Source: Sphaerisporangium rhizosphaerae | GTDB lineage: Bacteria > Actinomycetota > Actinomycetes > Streptosporangiales > Streptosporangiaceae | Length of the DNA: 64,000 bases | NCBI RefSeq assembly: GCF_042665155.1 | Contig: NZ_JBHTCG010000009.1 | Location: 1 to 64,000, forward strand | Direction of reading: 5' to 3' | Part shown: positions 53,066 through 61,246 of the stretch, in pieces | How the letters are laid out: every line of letters starts with the position of its first letter | Position numbering within the stretch: position 1 is the stretch's first letter | Notes under the pieces: model-generated | What the model saw: the letters and a program-made list of their open reading frames with translations, nothing else | The model's database searches: none | What the model was told of the DNA's origin: nothing | Translations under genes and position numbers: made by a program

Positions 53066-54392
53066 GGATGTGTTCCTGGACGTACTCCACGGACCGCATG
53101 GGCCCGAGGCGTAACTCCTCGACCAGCGGCTTCAGCAGGCCGAGCTCCGCCGGGCCGTACGTGGCGTGGAAGGTGAGCGCGGGGCCGGGGCCGGGGAGCA
53201 GCAGGACCTCGGCCAGGCAGCGGGCCAGCGACCGGAGCCCGGCGACCACCACGTCCGGCTCGACGACGAGAACAGGGCCGTCGAGCGCGAGCGCGCCGAC
53301 CTGTGCCAGGTAGGACAACTGGAGGAACATGCCGTCGCCGTCGGGGAACGTGCCGAGGCCGCGGTCCACGTAGCGCAGGCATTCGGCCAGGTAGTACGCG
53401 ATGACGTCGGCCTTGTCCAGCCCGAGCGCCTCGGCCCACACCTCGGCGAGGACCAGGACGCCGAACACGTCGGCGGCCGTCTCCTGGAGCACCCCGACGG
53501 CCCATTTGTCGGCGGTCCGCAGCGGGCCGAAGTCGGTCGCGGGCCGGTGCACGAAGTGGCCGAACTCGTGGCCGAGCACACCGAGCGTCGGAATGCCGGC
53601 GAACCGCTCGTCCGCCGGGTCGAACCCGTTCCCCCCGCGCACGTACCGCGCGGAGAGCGGCCCGGACACCGTGTCGAGGATGGCGCGGTGGGTGTTGCGG
53701 AAGTAGTAGGTCTTCATGTACGGCGACCGGCCGACGCCTTCGTCCTCCGGCAGGAAGTACGCGATGTGCTTGGGGTGCAGGTTCCCCTCACCGGCCATGA
53801 AGAACAACCGGGTCGCGCCGAACGCCGGCAGGTCGCCGAGCCGGAGGTCGACCATGAGCGTGCGCAGGTACGGCTCGACCTTGTCGCGCTCGGCGAGCGC
53901 GGCGTCCACGAACCGCTGTCCCGTCTCGTCGCCCCGGCAGGCGAACGCCGTCGGCAACCCGCCGGGGTCCTTCCCCGACCAGGTGCCGAGGTGGTTGGCG
54001 ACGAGCGTCACGTCCTCACGCAGCTCCGCGAGCTCGCACAACGCCTCGGTCGTGTAGCCGTGCTCGACGGCGTCGGCGCGCAGCGCGAGCGCGCGCCGGC
54101 CGGCGTCGTCCGGCAGGTGCTTGGCGATGTCACGCATCGCGGAGGCGACCAGCGCCGGAGCGTGGAAACGCCGCGTGTCCTCCCCCGCCGTCTCCTTGAG
54201 GTGCTGCCATTCGGCGTCGATGACCGTCTTCAGCGCGGCCAGCCCGGCGAGGAGACCTCCCCCGAGGTCCGGGGTCTCGGCCGCGAGGTCGAGGCACGCC
54301 AGCTGGTAGGCCCCGGACGGCGGCCAGAAGGCGCCGCGCCAGTGGCGGTACGTCCCGGCGGCGGCCTTGTTGCGTACGTAGTCGAACCTCAT
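53055..54392 (-). CDS. Putative zinc metallopeptidase
   Basis: A 445-residue cytoplasmic protein with one HExxH zinc motif (GHEFGHFVH, His275-His279) and a possible third ligand Glu304 in VLQETAADVFG, the pattern of gluzincin-type peptidases. The rest is helical and not recognised. Within the cluster it might release an active amino acid from a dipeptide, as a peptidase does for tabtoxin, or trim an intermediate. It overlaps the AMP-ligase gene by 11 bases. Confidence 0.65.
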   Translation of the reverse strand: MRFDYVRNKAAAGTYRHWRGAFWPPSGAYQLACLDLAAETPDLGGGLLAGLAALKTVIDAEWQHLKETAGEDTRRFHAPALVASAMRDIAKHLPDDAGRRALALRADAVEHGYTTEALCELAELREDVTLVANHLGTWSGKDPGGLPTAFACRGDETGQRFVDAALAERDKVEPYLRTLMVDLRLGDLPAFGATRLFFMAGEGNLHPKHIAYFLPEDEGVGRSPYMKTYYFRNTHRAILDTVSGPLSARYVRGGNGFDPADERFAGIPTLGVLGHEFGHFVHRPATDFGPLRTADKWAVGVLQETAADVFGVLVLAEVWAEALGLDKADVIAYYLAECLRYVDRGLGTFPDGDGMFLQLSYLAQVGALALDGPVLVVEPDVVVAGLRSLARCLAEVLLLPGPGPALTFHATYGPAELGLLKPLVEELRLGPMRSVEYVQEHIHVR

Positions 54393-55987
54393 GCGTTCTC
54401 CCTCGAGTCGGCGGTGACCAGGGCCGCGCCTTTCTCGCCGATCATCATGCTCGCGGCGTTCGTGTTGCCGGAGACCATGGCCGGCATCACCGACGCGTCG
54501 ATCACGCGCAGCCCGGACAGGCCGTGGACGCGCAGCCGGTGGTCGACGACGGACATCGGGTCGGGGCCCATCCGGCACGTCCCCACCGGGTGGTAGGAGG
54601 TGTCGCCGTTCTCCCGCGCGTAGGCGACCAGGTCGTCGTCGGTCTGGACGTCCTTTCCCGGAATCAGCTCGAACGCGCGGAACGCGTCGAGCGCCGGATC
54701 CTCGACGACGCGGCGCGCGATGCGCATCCCGGCGACCAGCCGCGCGCGGTCGGCCTCGTCGGCGAGGAAACGCGGCCGGATCGCCGGAGGGGCCGTCGCG
54801 TCGGCGGACCTGATGTGGATGGACCCGGCGGACTCCGGCCGCAGCGGATAGACGCCGACGGTCATACCGGGAGCGGTGTCGAGCCGCCGGGTCGCTCCCG
54901 CGCCGTAGCTGGCCGGAGCGAAGTGGAACTGGATGTCGGGCCGCGGCTCGGCGTCGGACGAGCGGACGAAGCCGTGGCCGAGCGCGATGGGAAGGCTGAG
55001 CAGGCCGCGGCGGCGCGTCAGGTACGTCGCGACCTCGCGGGCCAGGCGCAGGCCGCGCGAGCGCTCGTTGAAGGTGATGGGACGGGTGACCCGCCAGCGC
55101 AGCCGGGTCGCGTAGTGGTCGCGGAAGTGCTCGCCCACCCCTGGCAGGTGGTGCACGACCGGCACCCCGGCCGCGGCGAGCACGTCGGCGGAGCCGACCC
55201 CCGACAGTTCGAGGAGTTGCGGCGACTGGACGGTCCCGGCGCTGACGATCACCTCGCGGCCGCAGTCGGCCTGCCGGCTGCGGCCCTGGTGGCGGTAGGT
55301 GACGCCGACGCAGCGTTTGCCGTCGAACCTGAGGCGGGTGACGTGCGCGTCGGTGAGCACGGTCAGGTTGGGCCGGCGCAGCGCACGGCGGAGATACGTC
55401 CCGGCGACCGACGAGCGGCGGCCGCCGTCGTGGTTGACCTGGTAGTAGCCGAATCCTTCCTGGTCGCCGGAGTTGTAGTCGGGGTTCTCCGGGTACCCGG
55501 CCTTCTGCGCGGCCAGCAGGAACGCGTCGCACAGTTCGTCCCGCTCACGCGGCAGTCCGACGCTGATCAGCCCTTCGCCGCCCCGGCTCGGCCCGCCGAT
55601 CCCCGTACGCTCCAGGCTCTTGAAGTACGGCAGGACGCCGGCCCACGACCAGCCGGGGTTGCCGAGGCGTTCCCACTCGTCGTAGTCCTCGCGCTGACCG
55701 CGGACGAAGATCATGCCGTTGATCTGGTTGGACCCGCCGAGCAGGCGTCCGCGTGGAATGCTCACGCTCCGGCCGCCGATCGTCGGATCGGCGTCGGTCT
55801 CGAAGCACCAGTCGTACCTGGGGTTTCCCATGAGGATGGTCTCGGCGGCCGGGATCGACAGCAGCGGGCTGCGCCGCCGCGACCCCGACTCCAGCAGAAG
55901 CACCCGTGTGCCGGGGTCCTCCGACAACCGCGACGCCAGCACGCACCCCGCCGCGCCGGCCCCCACGATGATGTAGTCGGCCCGCAT
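54389..55987 (-). CDS. GMC-family FAD oxidoreductase
   Basis: 532 residues. The FAD-binding Rossmann motif is DYIIVGAGAAGCVLASRLSE at the N-terminus; GMC signatures follow in RGRLLGGSNQINGMIFVRG and VSAGTVQSPQLLELSGVG; the catalytic His is in YHPVGTCRMG and the second in SGNTNAASMMIGE (Asn variant). Family members oxidise alcohols such as choline. Here it may oxidise a hydroxyl of the biosynthetic intermediate. It overlaps the peptidase gene and abuts the TauD-like gene. Confidence 0.87.
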   Translation of the reverse strand: MRADYIIVGAGAAGCVLASRLSEDPGTRVLLLESGSRRRSPLLSIPAAETILMGNPRYDWCFETDADPTIGGRSVSIPRGRLLGGSNQINGMIFVRGQREDYDEWERLGNPGWSWAGVLPYFKSLERTGIGGPSRGGEGLISVGLPRERDELCDAFLLAAQKAGYPENPDYNSGDQEGFGYYQVNHDGGRRSSVAGTYLRRALRRPNLTVLTDAHVTRLRFDGKRCVGVTYRHQGRSRQADCGREVIVSAGTVQSPQLLELSGVGSADVLAAAGVPVVHHLPGVGEHFRDHYATRLRWRVTRPITFNERSRGLRLAREVATYLTRRRGLLSLPIALGHGFVRSSDAEPRPDIQFHFAPASYGAGATRRLDTAPGMTVGVYPLRPESAGSIHIRSADATAPPAIRPRFLADEADRARLVAGMRIARRVVEDPALDAFRAFELIPGKDVQTDDDLVAYARENGDTSYHPVGTCRMGPDPMSVVDHRLRVHGLSGLRVIDASVMPAMVSGNTNAASMMIGEKGAALVTADSRENA

Positions 55988-56824
55988 CTAACGGGCCGCC
56001 GCGAGAGTGGTCCGGTGCATCAGGCGCCGGTGGTTGACGTCGTCGTAGTAGGTGGCCATGTGCATGGCGCTGCGGTTGTCCCACAGGATGATGTCGCCGA
56101 CCTGCCATCGGTGCCGGTAGGTGAAACGCGGCATCGTGGCGAACTCCTGAAGGAACGTGATGAGCGGCCGGCTCTCTTCCTCGTCCATCCCCTCGATGCG
56201 CCACGGCACGTTGCCGCCGACGTACAGTGCCTTGCGTCCGCTCACGTCGTGCACCTTGACAATGGGGTGCGCGACGTCCACCCACTCCTCGCGTTCCTCG
56301 GCGGTGGGAGGCGGCCGGTCGGGGTAGTTGTAGGGCCGGGACTGAACGCGGCTGATCACGACCTTGAGGTCGGCGATCCGGTCCTTGATCTCGACCGGGA
56401 GCGCGTCGTAGGCGGCGTACATGTTGCCGTACCACGTGTCCCCGCCGACCGGCGGGATCTCGCGCGCGTACAGCATCGATCCCGTCGGCGGGTCGGTCAG
56501 GTACGCGCCGTCGCTGTGCCACACGCGGCCGCTGTACGCCGAGCCGATCGGCTTGCCGTCGCGGGTCAGATTCGACAGGACGAGTATCTCGGGGTGGTCG
56601 TCGGCGTTGAACCGGGACCGTGTGTAGGCGAGCACCTCACCGAATCTGCGGGTGAACTCCACCTGCTGTGCCGGGGTCATCTTCTGGCCCCTGATCAGCA
56701 AAATGGTGGTGTCGATCCACGCCCGATAGATGCGCTCGAAGTCGTGATCTGAAATACGACCTGTGACATCGATTCCGCGGACTTCAGTGCCAATGGTTTC
56801 CGTAATGGGAATCAACTCGGGCAT
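55988..56824 (-). CDS. TauD/clavaminate-synthase-family Fe(II)/2-oxoglutarate dioxygenase
   Basis: 278 residues, first gene of the leftward operon. The iron-binding facial triad is complete: His103 and Asp105 in VWHSDGAYL and His255 in WDNRSAMHMATY, with Arg for oxoglutarate in HRRLMHRTTL. Unlike the SyrB2-like enzyme in the same operon it should hydroxylate or desaturate. A family relative (TblC, clavaminate-synthase-like) belongs to the tabtoxin cluster. The ATG at 56824 has GCGAGG upstream. The adjacent space carries a GAAACTTTC palindrome. Confidence 0.85.
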   Translation of the reverse strand: MPELIPITETIGTEVRGIDVTGRISDHDFERIYRAWIDTTILLIRGQKMTPAQQVEFTRRFGEVLAYTRSRFNADDHPEILVLSNLTRDGKPIGSAYSGRVWHSDGAYLTDPPTGSMLYAREIPPVGGDTWYGNMYAAYDALPVEIKDRIADLKVVISRVQSRPYNYPDRPPPTAEEREEWVDVAHPIVKVHDVSGRKALYVGGNVPWRIEGMDEEESRPLITFLQEFATMPRFTYRHRWQVGDIILWDNRSAMHMATYYDDVNHRRLMHRTTLAAAR

Positions 56825-57186
56825 GGCTGAACCTCGCATAGAACCCGTAGCGGCGACGGCCGGAGCATACGACACCGTCACAGCGGCACGCAAGATAGCG
56901 AGAAACTTTCACCCCCCCGATATCGGTCCCGCAGCCGGCCGCGATAAGTGCCGCGCCGAAACCCGCTCACCGGCACTGACTAGGCGTTTAACATGTTACA
57001 AAGCGCTCACTCCCATACGGGCGGCACATAATGGGATCTTGGTCGGTCCAGCAATTGATACAACCCTTTGCCGGCCGCCGGCCGCGTGTTACGCTCCTGC
57101 CGCGTGTTCGATGGCTGGAAAACTCAAAGGCGAGAATCCATCCCACTGGCATGGTTTAGACACCGGTTAGACCAGGGAGGGACAGG
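56825..57186. promoter_or_regulatory. Divergent promoter region of the biosynthetic cluster
   Basis: This 362-base space separates the two operons. It is visibly richer in A/T than its surroundings between 56980 and 57080. It contains GAAACTTTC (56902-56910), the palindrome TAACATGTTA (56988-56997) within GTTTAACATGTTACAAA, and a plausible promoter TTGCCG-16 bp-TACGCT ending near 57093 for the rightward operon. No gene is seen and no regulator is encoded inside the cluster. Confidence 0.5.
56902..56910. promoter_or_regulatory. GAAACTTTC palindrome near the dioxygenase start
   Basis: Same GAAA-n-TTTC core as at 4873 and 32671; lies 78 bases before the first gene of the leftward operon. Confidence 0.4.
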
Positions 57187-57885
57187 GTGCCACGATCCGA
57201 ACCGGAGCTCGCTCGCATTCACGACTATTATTGCCTGCCACGCTCCGTCGGCTCCGCTCCTCAGAGCATCTACGACATCTGGGAGAACGGCGACGCCTTC
57301 AACGACTCCGTCACCCCGTCGACCTACGTCCCCGAGTACCGATCGCACATCACTCTCAAGATCCGCATGCTGACCGCGCCCGAGGCGACGGTGCTGTCGC
57401 TCGGCTGCGGCAACGGCTTCGTCGAAGCCGACCTGGTCACGCACGGCCGCGACGTGCGCGCCATCGACTGCAACGCCGAAGCCGTCGAGCTGACCAGGAA
57501 GAAGGGGGTCGACGCGCGCACCGTCGACTTCTTCGAGTTGCGCCCGCAGGACGCCGCGGACGTGTCGGCCGTCTACGCCGACGGCCTGCTCGGCCACCTC
57601 TTCGACGCCACCGAGGAACTGGCCCCCGCGCTCGGCAAACTCCGCGACCTGGCCCTGCGGCCGGGGACCTACCTGATCCTGTCCAACGACGCTCCACGCG
57701 ACGGCAAGGCCGACTTCGCGCCGCACGAGCACGTGGACGGGTTCTGGTTCATCGCGAGGGACTATCTGCACAAAAGCCTGGCGTCTTTCGGGTTCGAGCC
57801 GGAGGAAAGCTACTACTTTCCTTACCAGCGGCCGGTGAGCGGCATGCGCAACCGCACGATATGCGTCGCGTTCGTACCAGGATGA
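57187..57885 (+). CDS. SAM-dependent methyltransferase
   Basis: 232 residues, class I methyltransferase. The SAM-binding motif I is ATVLSLGCGNGFVEADLV, motif II RDVRAIDCNAEAVELTRKKGVDA, and an Asp-rich motif DAADVSAVYADGLLGHLF. The first gene of the rightward operon, with GGGAGGGAC before the GTG. A one-carbon unit from methionine enters the tabtoxin skeleton, and the tabtoxin cluster has an early-acting gene (tblA) for which a methyltransferase role has been proposed; an equivalent role here is inference. Confidence 0.78.
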   Translation: MPRSEPELARIHDYYCLPRSVGSAPQSIYDIWENGDAFNDSVTPSTYVPEYRSHITLKIRMLTAPEATVLSLGCGNGFVEADLVTHGRDVRAIDCNAEAVELTRKKGVDARTVDFFELRPQDAADVSAVYADGLLGHLFDATEELAPALGKLRDLALRPGTYLILSNDAPRDGKADFAPHEHVDGFWFIARDYLHKSLASFGFEPEESYYFPYQRPVSGMRNRTICVAFVPG

Positions 57886-57903
57886 TCGGATCCTGCCTTG
57901 TCA

Positions 57904-59136
57904 ATGTCGGCTGAATTCGCGGAGCGACTGCTGCCGCGGCTTCCCGAGATCGTCGCGAACCACAGCACCCCGTTCCACATTTACGACGCCCGCGGAATCG
58001 TGTCCGCACACACGGCGCTGGCCCGCGCGTTCGGCGAAATCCCCTACCGGCAGTATTTCGCGGTGAAGGCCTTGCCCAACCCGGCCGTCCTCGCGTTGCT
58101 GCGCGCCGCGGGAAGCGGTTTCGACTGTTCTTCTCCGGTGGAATTGCGTCTCGCGGAGGCGGTCGGCGCGCGGGGCGGCGACGTCGTTTTCACCTCCAAC
58201 AACACCGCACTGTCCGAATACAGGACGGCACGCGAGGCCGGCGCGCTGATAACGTTCGACGACAGGTCGTTCGCGGAGAAAGTCGACGAGCTTCCCGAGG
58301 TCGTCGCCTTCCGCGTCTCCCCCACCGGTCTCGCCGCCGGATCCACGCTCATGGGTGACGCGGCGCACAGCAAGTTCGGCGTCCCCGCCGGCGAGCTCGC
58401 CGCCGCGTACGCGGACGCGGCGGCCCGAGGCGCGCGGCGGTTCGGCATCCACGGCATGACGTGCGCCAACGAGCTCGACACCGGCCGCGCCGCGCAGGCC
58501 GCCGCCGACGTCATCCGGCTCGGCGCGCGTGTCGCCGAGGAGGCCGGGATCGAGCTGGAGTACGTGAACGTCGGCGGCGGTCTCGGCATCCCTTACCGCC
58601 CGGACGACAGGCCCATCGACATCACCGCCTACGCGGAGGAGATCATCGCGGCGCGGGAGAAGTTCTTCGGCGTCGACGGGCCGCGCGTCATCACCGAGAT
58701 CGGCAGGTACGTGACCGGCCCGCACGGCGTCCTGGTCACACGCGTCATCAACCGCTGCCGCAAAGGCCACCAGATCGCCGGCGTGGACGCGTCGATGTCG
58801 TCGCTGATGCGGCCCGCCATGTACGGCGCCTACCACCACCTCTCCCTCCCCTACGCCGAGGGACGGCCCGTCGGCAGGTTCGACGTCGTCGGCGCGCTCT
58901 GCGAGAACATGGACAAGTTCGCCGTCGACCGCGAGCTGCCGGAGCCACGCGACGGCGACATCGCGCTCATCCACGACACCGGAGCCCACGGCCACGCCAT
59001 GGGCTTCACCTACAACGGCCGCCTGCGACCCGCCGAGCTGATGCTCACCGACGCCGGCGACGTGGTGGAGATCCGGCGTGCCGAGACCTACGAGGACTAC
59101 ATGGCGACCGTCCGCTGGGAGTTTGATCGTGGATAG
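57904..59136 (+). CDS. LysA-like PLP decarboxylase (fold type III)
   Basis: 410 residues related to diaminopimelate decarboxylase. The PLP Lys55 is in YFAVKALPNP, the phosphate-binding Gly loop in YVNVGGGLGIPY and ITEIGRYV, and the cross-subunit Cys in GALCENMDKFAVDREL. The HxxGS-type signature of true LysA (HGSN) is absent around residue 160 and several substrate loops differ, so it likely acts on a modified substrate. Relatives are TabA of tabtoxin and BtrK of butirosin synthesis. The frame could start at TTG 57898; the ATG at 57904 is the more ordinary choice. Confidence 0.82.
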   Translation: MSAEFAERLLPRLPEIVANHSTPFHIYDARGIVSAHTALARAFGEIPYRQYFAVKALPNPAVLALLRAAGSGFDCSSPVELRLAEAVGARGGDVVFTSNNTALSEYRTAREAGALITFDDRSFAEKVDELPEVVAFRVSPTGLAAGSTLMGDAAHSKFGVPAGELAAAYADAAARGARRFGIHGMTCANELDTGRAAQAAADVIRLGARVAEEAGIELEYVNVGGGLGIPYRPDDRPIDITAYAEEIIAAREKFFGVDGPRVITEIGRYVTGPHGVLVTRVINRCRKGHQIAGVDASMSSLMRPAMYGAYHHLSLPYAEGRPVGRFDVVGALCENMDKFAVDRELPEPRDGDIALIHDTGAHGHAMGFTYNGRLRPAELMLTDAGDVVEIRRAETYEDYMATVRWEFDRG

Positions 59137-59947
59137 AAGCATGGTCGAGACCGCCTTCGAGCGCCGGGAGTCGTTGTCCGAGGACGACCTCGCGGCCCTG
59201 GCACCCCACGTCACCGCCGGCCTTGAGGCCCTCGACCGCGGAGAGCTGCGCGCGGCGCGGCCGGAGGGGCCGGAGTGGGTGGTCGACACCTTCGTGAAGA
59301 AGGTCATCCTGCTGTCGTTCCTGACCCGCCGGAACGAGGTCGGCGCCGGCGGCCCGCGACGACCGAAGAGCTTCGACAAGATCGCGCTCAAGTTCGAGGA
59401 CTGGGACGACGCCGCCTTCCGCGAGGCGCGCCTGCGTGTGGTCCCCGGCGGCGTCGTCCGCCACGGCGCGTACGTGGCGCCCGGGGCCGTGCTGATGCCG
59501 TGCTTCGTCAACGTCGGCGCCCACATCGGCCCCGGCACGATGATCGACACCTGGGCCACCGTCGGCTCCTGCGCGCAGATCGGTGCGCGCTGCCACATCT
59601 CCGGCGGGGCCGGCATCGGCGGCGTCCTTGAACCGCTCGGTGAGCAGCCGGTGATCGTCGAGGACGACGTCTTCGTCGGCGCGCGCTCGGAGGTCGCCGA
59701 AGGAGTGGTCGTGAGGCGTGGCGCCGTGCTCGGCATGGGGGTGTTCCTCGGCAGGTCCACCCCCATCGTCGACCGCGCCACGGGAAAGGTCACCTACGGC
59801 GAGGTCCCCGAGAACGCCGTCGTCGTCCCGGGCTCCCGTGTCGACGCGAACAATCCCGACATCTCGATCTCCGCGGCGATCATCGTCAAGTACGCCGACG
59901 AGCGCACCCGCGGCAAGACGGCCCTTAACGACCTCGTCCGCGACTGA
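59129..59947 (+). CDS. DapD-like tetrahydrodipicolinate N-acyltransferase
   Basis: 272 residues with the left-handed beta-helix of hexapeptide acyltransferases. It follows the E. coli-type DapD closely: VETAFERRESLSEDD, VKKVILLSF, FDKIALKFEDWDDAAFREARLRVVP in outline, MIDTWATVGSCAQIGARCHISGGAGIGGVLEP in outline, EDDVFVGARSEVAEGVVV, and VDRATGKVTYGEVP. The substrate Asp/Glu and CoA positions look kept. In lysine synthesis it succinylates tetrahydrodipicolinate; TabB of the tabtoxin cluster is a homologue. GGGAG lies seven bases before the GTG at 59129, which overlaps the decarboxylase gene; ATG 59141 is an alternative. Confidence 0.88.
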   Translation: MDRSMVETAFERRESLSEDDLAALAPHVTAGLEALDRGELRAARPEGPEWVVDTFVKKVILLSFLTRRNEVGAGGPRRPKSFDKIALKFEDWDDAAFREARLRVVPGGVVRHGAYVAPGAVLMPCFVNVGAHIGPGTMIDTWATVGSCAQIGARCHISGGAGIGGVLEPLGEQPVIVEDDVFVGARSEVAEGVVVRRGAVLGMGVFLGRSTPIVDRATGKVTYGEVPENAVVVPGSRVDANNPDISISAAIIVKYADERTRGKTALNDLVRD

Positions 59948-59953
59948 CCCTCG

Positions 59954-61150
59954 ATGCCATCGACGCGACCGACGTCTGCACCGAGCGCGTTCGACCGGCT
60001 GCGCGCGCTCCTGGCGGGAATCCCCGCTCCCCCCGGCGTCACCACGATCCCCCTCCATCTCGGCGAGGCCCGCCTCGTCACGCCGCCGGTGGACGGCCGT
60101 CTCCTCGGTGAGGTGGACGGCTGGACGCGCTACCCGCCGCTCGGCGGCACCCCTGAACTCCGCGCCGCCTACACAGGCTGGCTGGAACGCCGCTTCGGCC
60201 CCCACCTGCGCGCCGCCGTGGACCAAGGATCGCTCGCCATCGAGCCGACGCCCGGCACGAAGCAAGCCGTCACGGCCGCCATCACCCTCGCCGTCCACCC
60301 GCGCGCTCCGGCGGTCGTCCTGCCGAACCCCTTCTACCCCACCTACCACGCGGCGGTGGAGGCCGCGGGAGGCCGTGCGATCCTCTACGGCCACGCGCCG
60401 GAGGTCCCCGCCGCCGTAGCCGCTCACCGGGGTGTCGCCGCGGTCGTCGTCTGCTCACCGGGAAACCCCCGCGGTGAGACGCACACCCCTGCCACGGTGC
60501 GCGCCATCAGCGCGGCGGCGCGCGCGGCCGGCGCGCTGCTCGTCGTCGACGAGTGCTACATCGACCTGGTCCACGCCGCGTCCGCGCACGACGGGTTCCT
60601 GACGTCCGGCACGGCCGGTGAAACGGGACGCTTCCTGGTCCTGCACACCTTGTCCAAACGGTCCGGGATGCCGGGCCTTCGGTCCGGTTTCGTGATCGGT
60701 GACCCGGCGAGCGTGGCGGCGTACGCGAACCACAACCGCACCTGCGGTGTCTCCCAGGCGGCGCCGGTGTGCGCGGTGGCGGCACGCCTGTGGGCCGACG
60801 ACGCGCACGTCGCGCACCTGCGGTCCGCGGTGAGCGCCAACTGGGACACCACGGACGAACTGCTCGGCGATCTGCCCGGTTACCAGCGGGCCGAGGCGGG
60901 ATTCTTCCTCTGGTTCCCCGTACCCGACGACGAGGAGGCCGCGCGCCGGCTGTGGCGCGAAGAGGCCATGACGGTGATGCCGGGCCGCTACCTCGGCACG
61001 GACACCGAGCGCGGCTTCAACCCCGGCGCGGGCCACCTGCGCATCGCGCTCGTCCACCCGCAGGACCGCACCCGCGAGGCACTGACCCGCCTACGCCGGG
61101 TGCTCACCAGGCTCGGACCACTCACGCCCACAGGTAGGCCGACCGGATGA
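59954..61150 (+). CDS. DapC-like class I/II aminotransferase
   Basis: 398 residues, PLP fold type I. The PLP Lys235 is in LHTLSKRSGMPGLRSGFV; other signatures are TPGTKQAVTAAI, VVLPNPFYPTYHAAVEAAGG, VVVCSPGNPRG and LLVVDECYIDL. It resembles N-succinyldiaminopimelate aminotransferases and directly follows the DapD-like gene, matching the order of reactions in the succinylase branch of lysine synthesis. It starts six bases after the previous stop. Confidence 0.87.
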   Translation: MPSTRPTSAPSAFDRLRALLAGIPAPPGVTTIPLHLGEARLVTPPVDGRLLGEVDGWTRYPPLGGTPELRAAYTGWLERRFGPHLRAAVDQGSLAIEPTPGTKQAVTAAITLAVHPRAPAVVLPNPFYPTYHAAVEAAGGRAILYGHAPEVPAAVAAHRGVAAVVVCSPGNPRGETHTPATVRAISAAARAAGALLVVDECYIDLVHAASAHDGFLTSGTAGETGRFLVLHTLSKRSGMPGLRSGFVIGDPASVAAYANHNRTCGVSQAAPVCAVAARLWADDAHVAHLRSAVSANWDTTDELLGDLPGYQRAEAGFFLWFPVPDDEEAARRLWREEAMTVMPGRYLGTDTERGFNPGAGHLRIALVHPQDRTREALTRLRRVLTRLGPLTPTGRPTG

Positions 61151-61246
61151 GCGGCGGTCTCCGGACCGACCCGCGTACGCCGGATTCTCATGAAGCCTTG
61201 ACCACCAACGACCAACAGGGGAGCTGACCAGATGAGCGGCGGTCTC
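61141..61246. repeat. Duplicated start region of the beta-lactam-synthetase-like gene
   Basis: The 21 bases around the start codon (61226-61246) are repeated 85 bases upstream (61141-61161) with one mismatch. The upstream copy overlaps the aminotransferase stop and opens a 26-codon frame that ends just before the true ATG at 61232. Confidence 0.7.
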
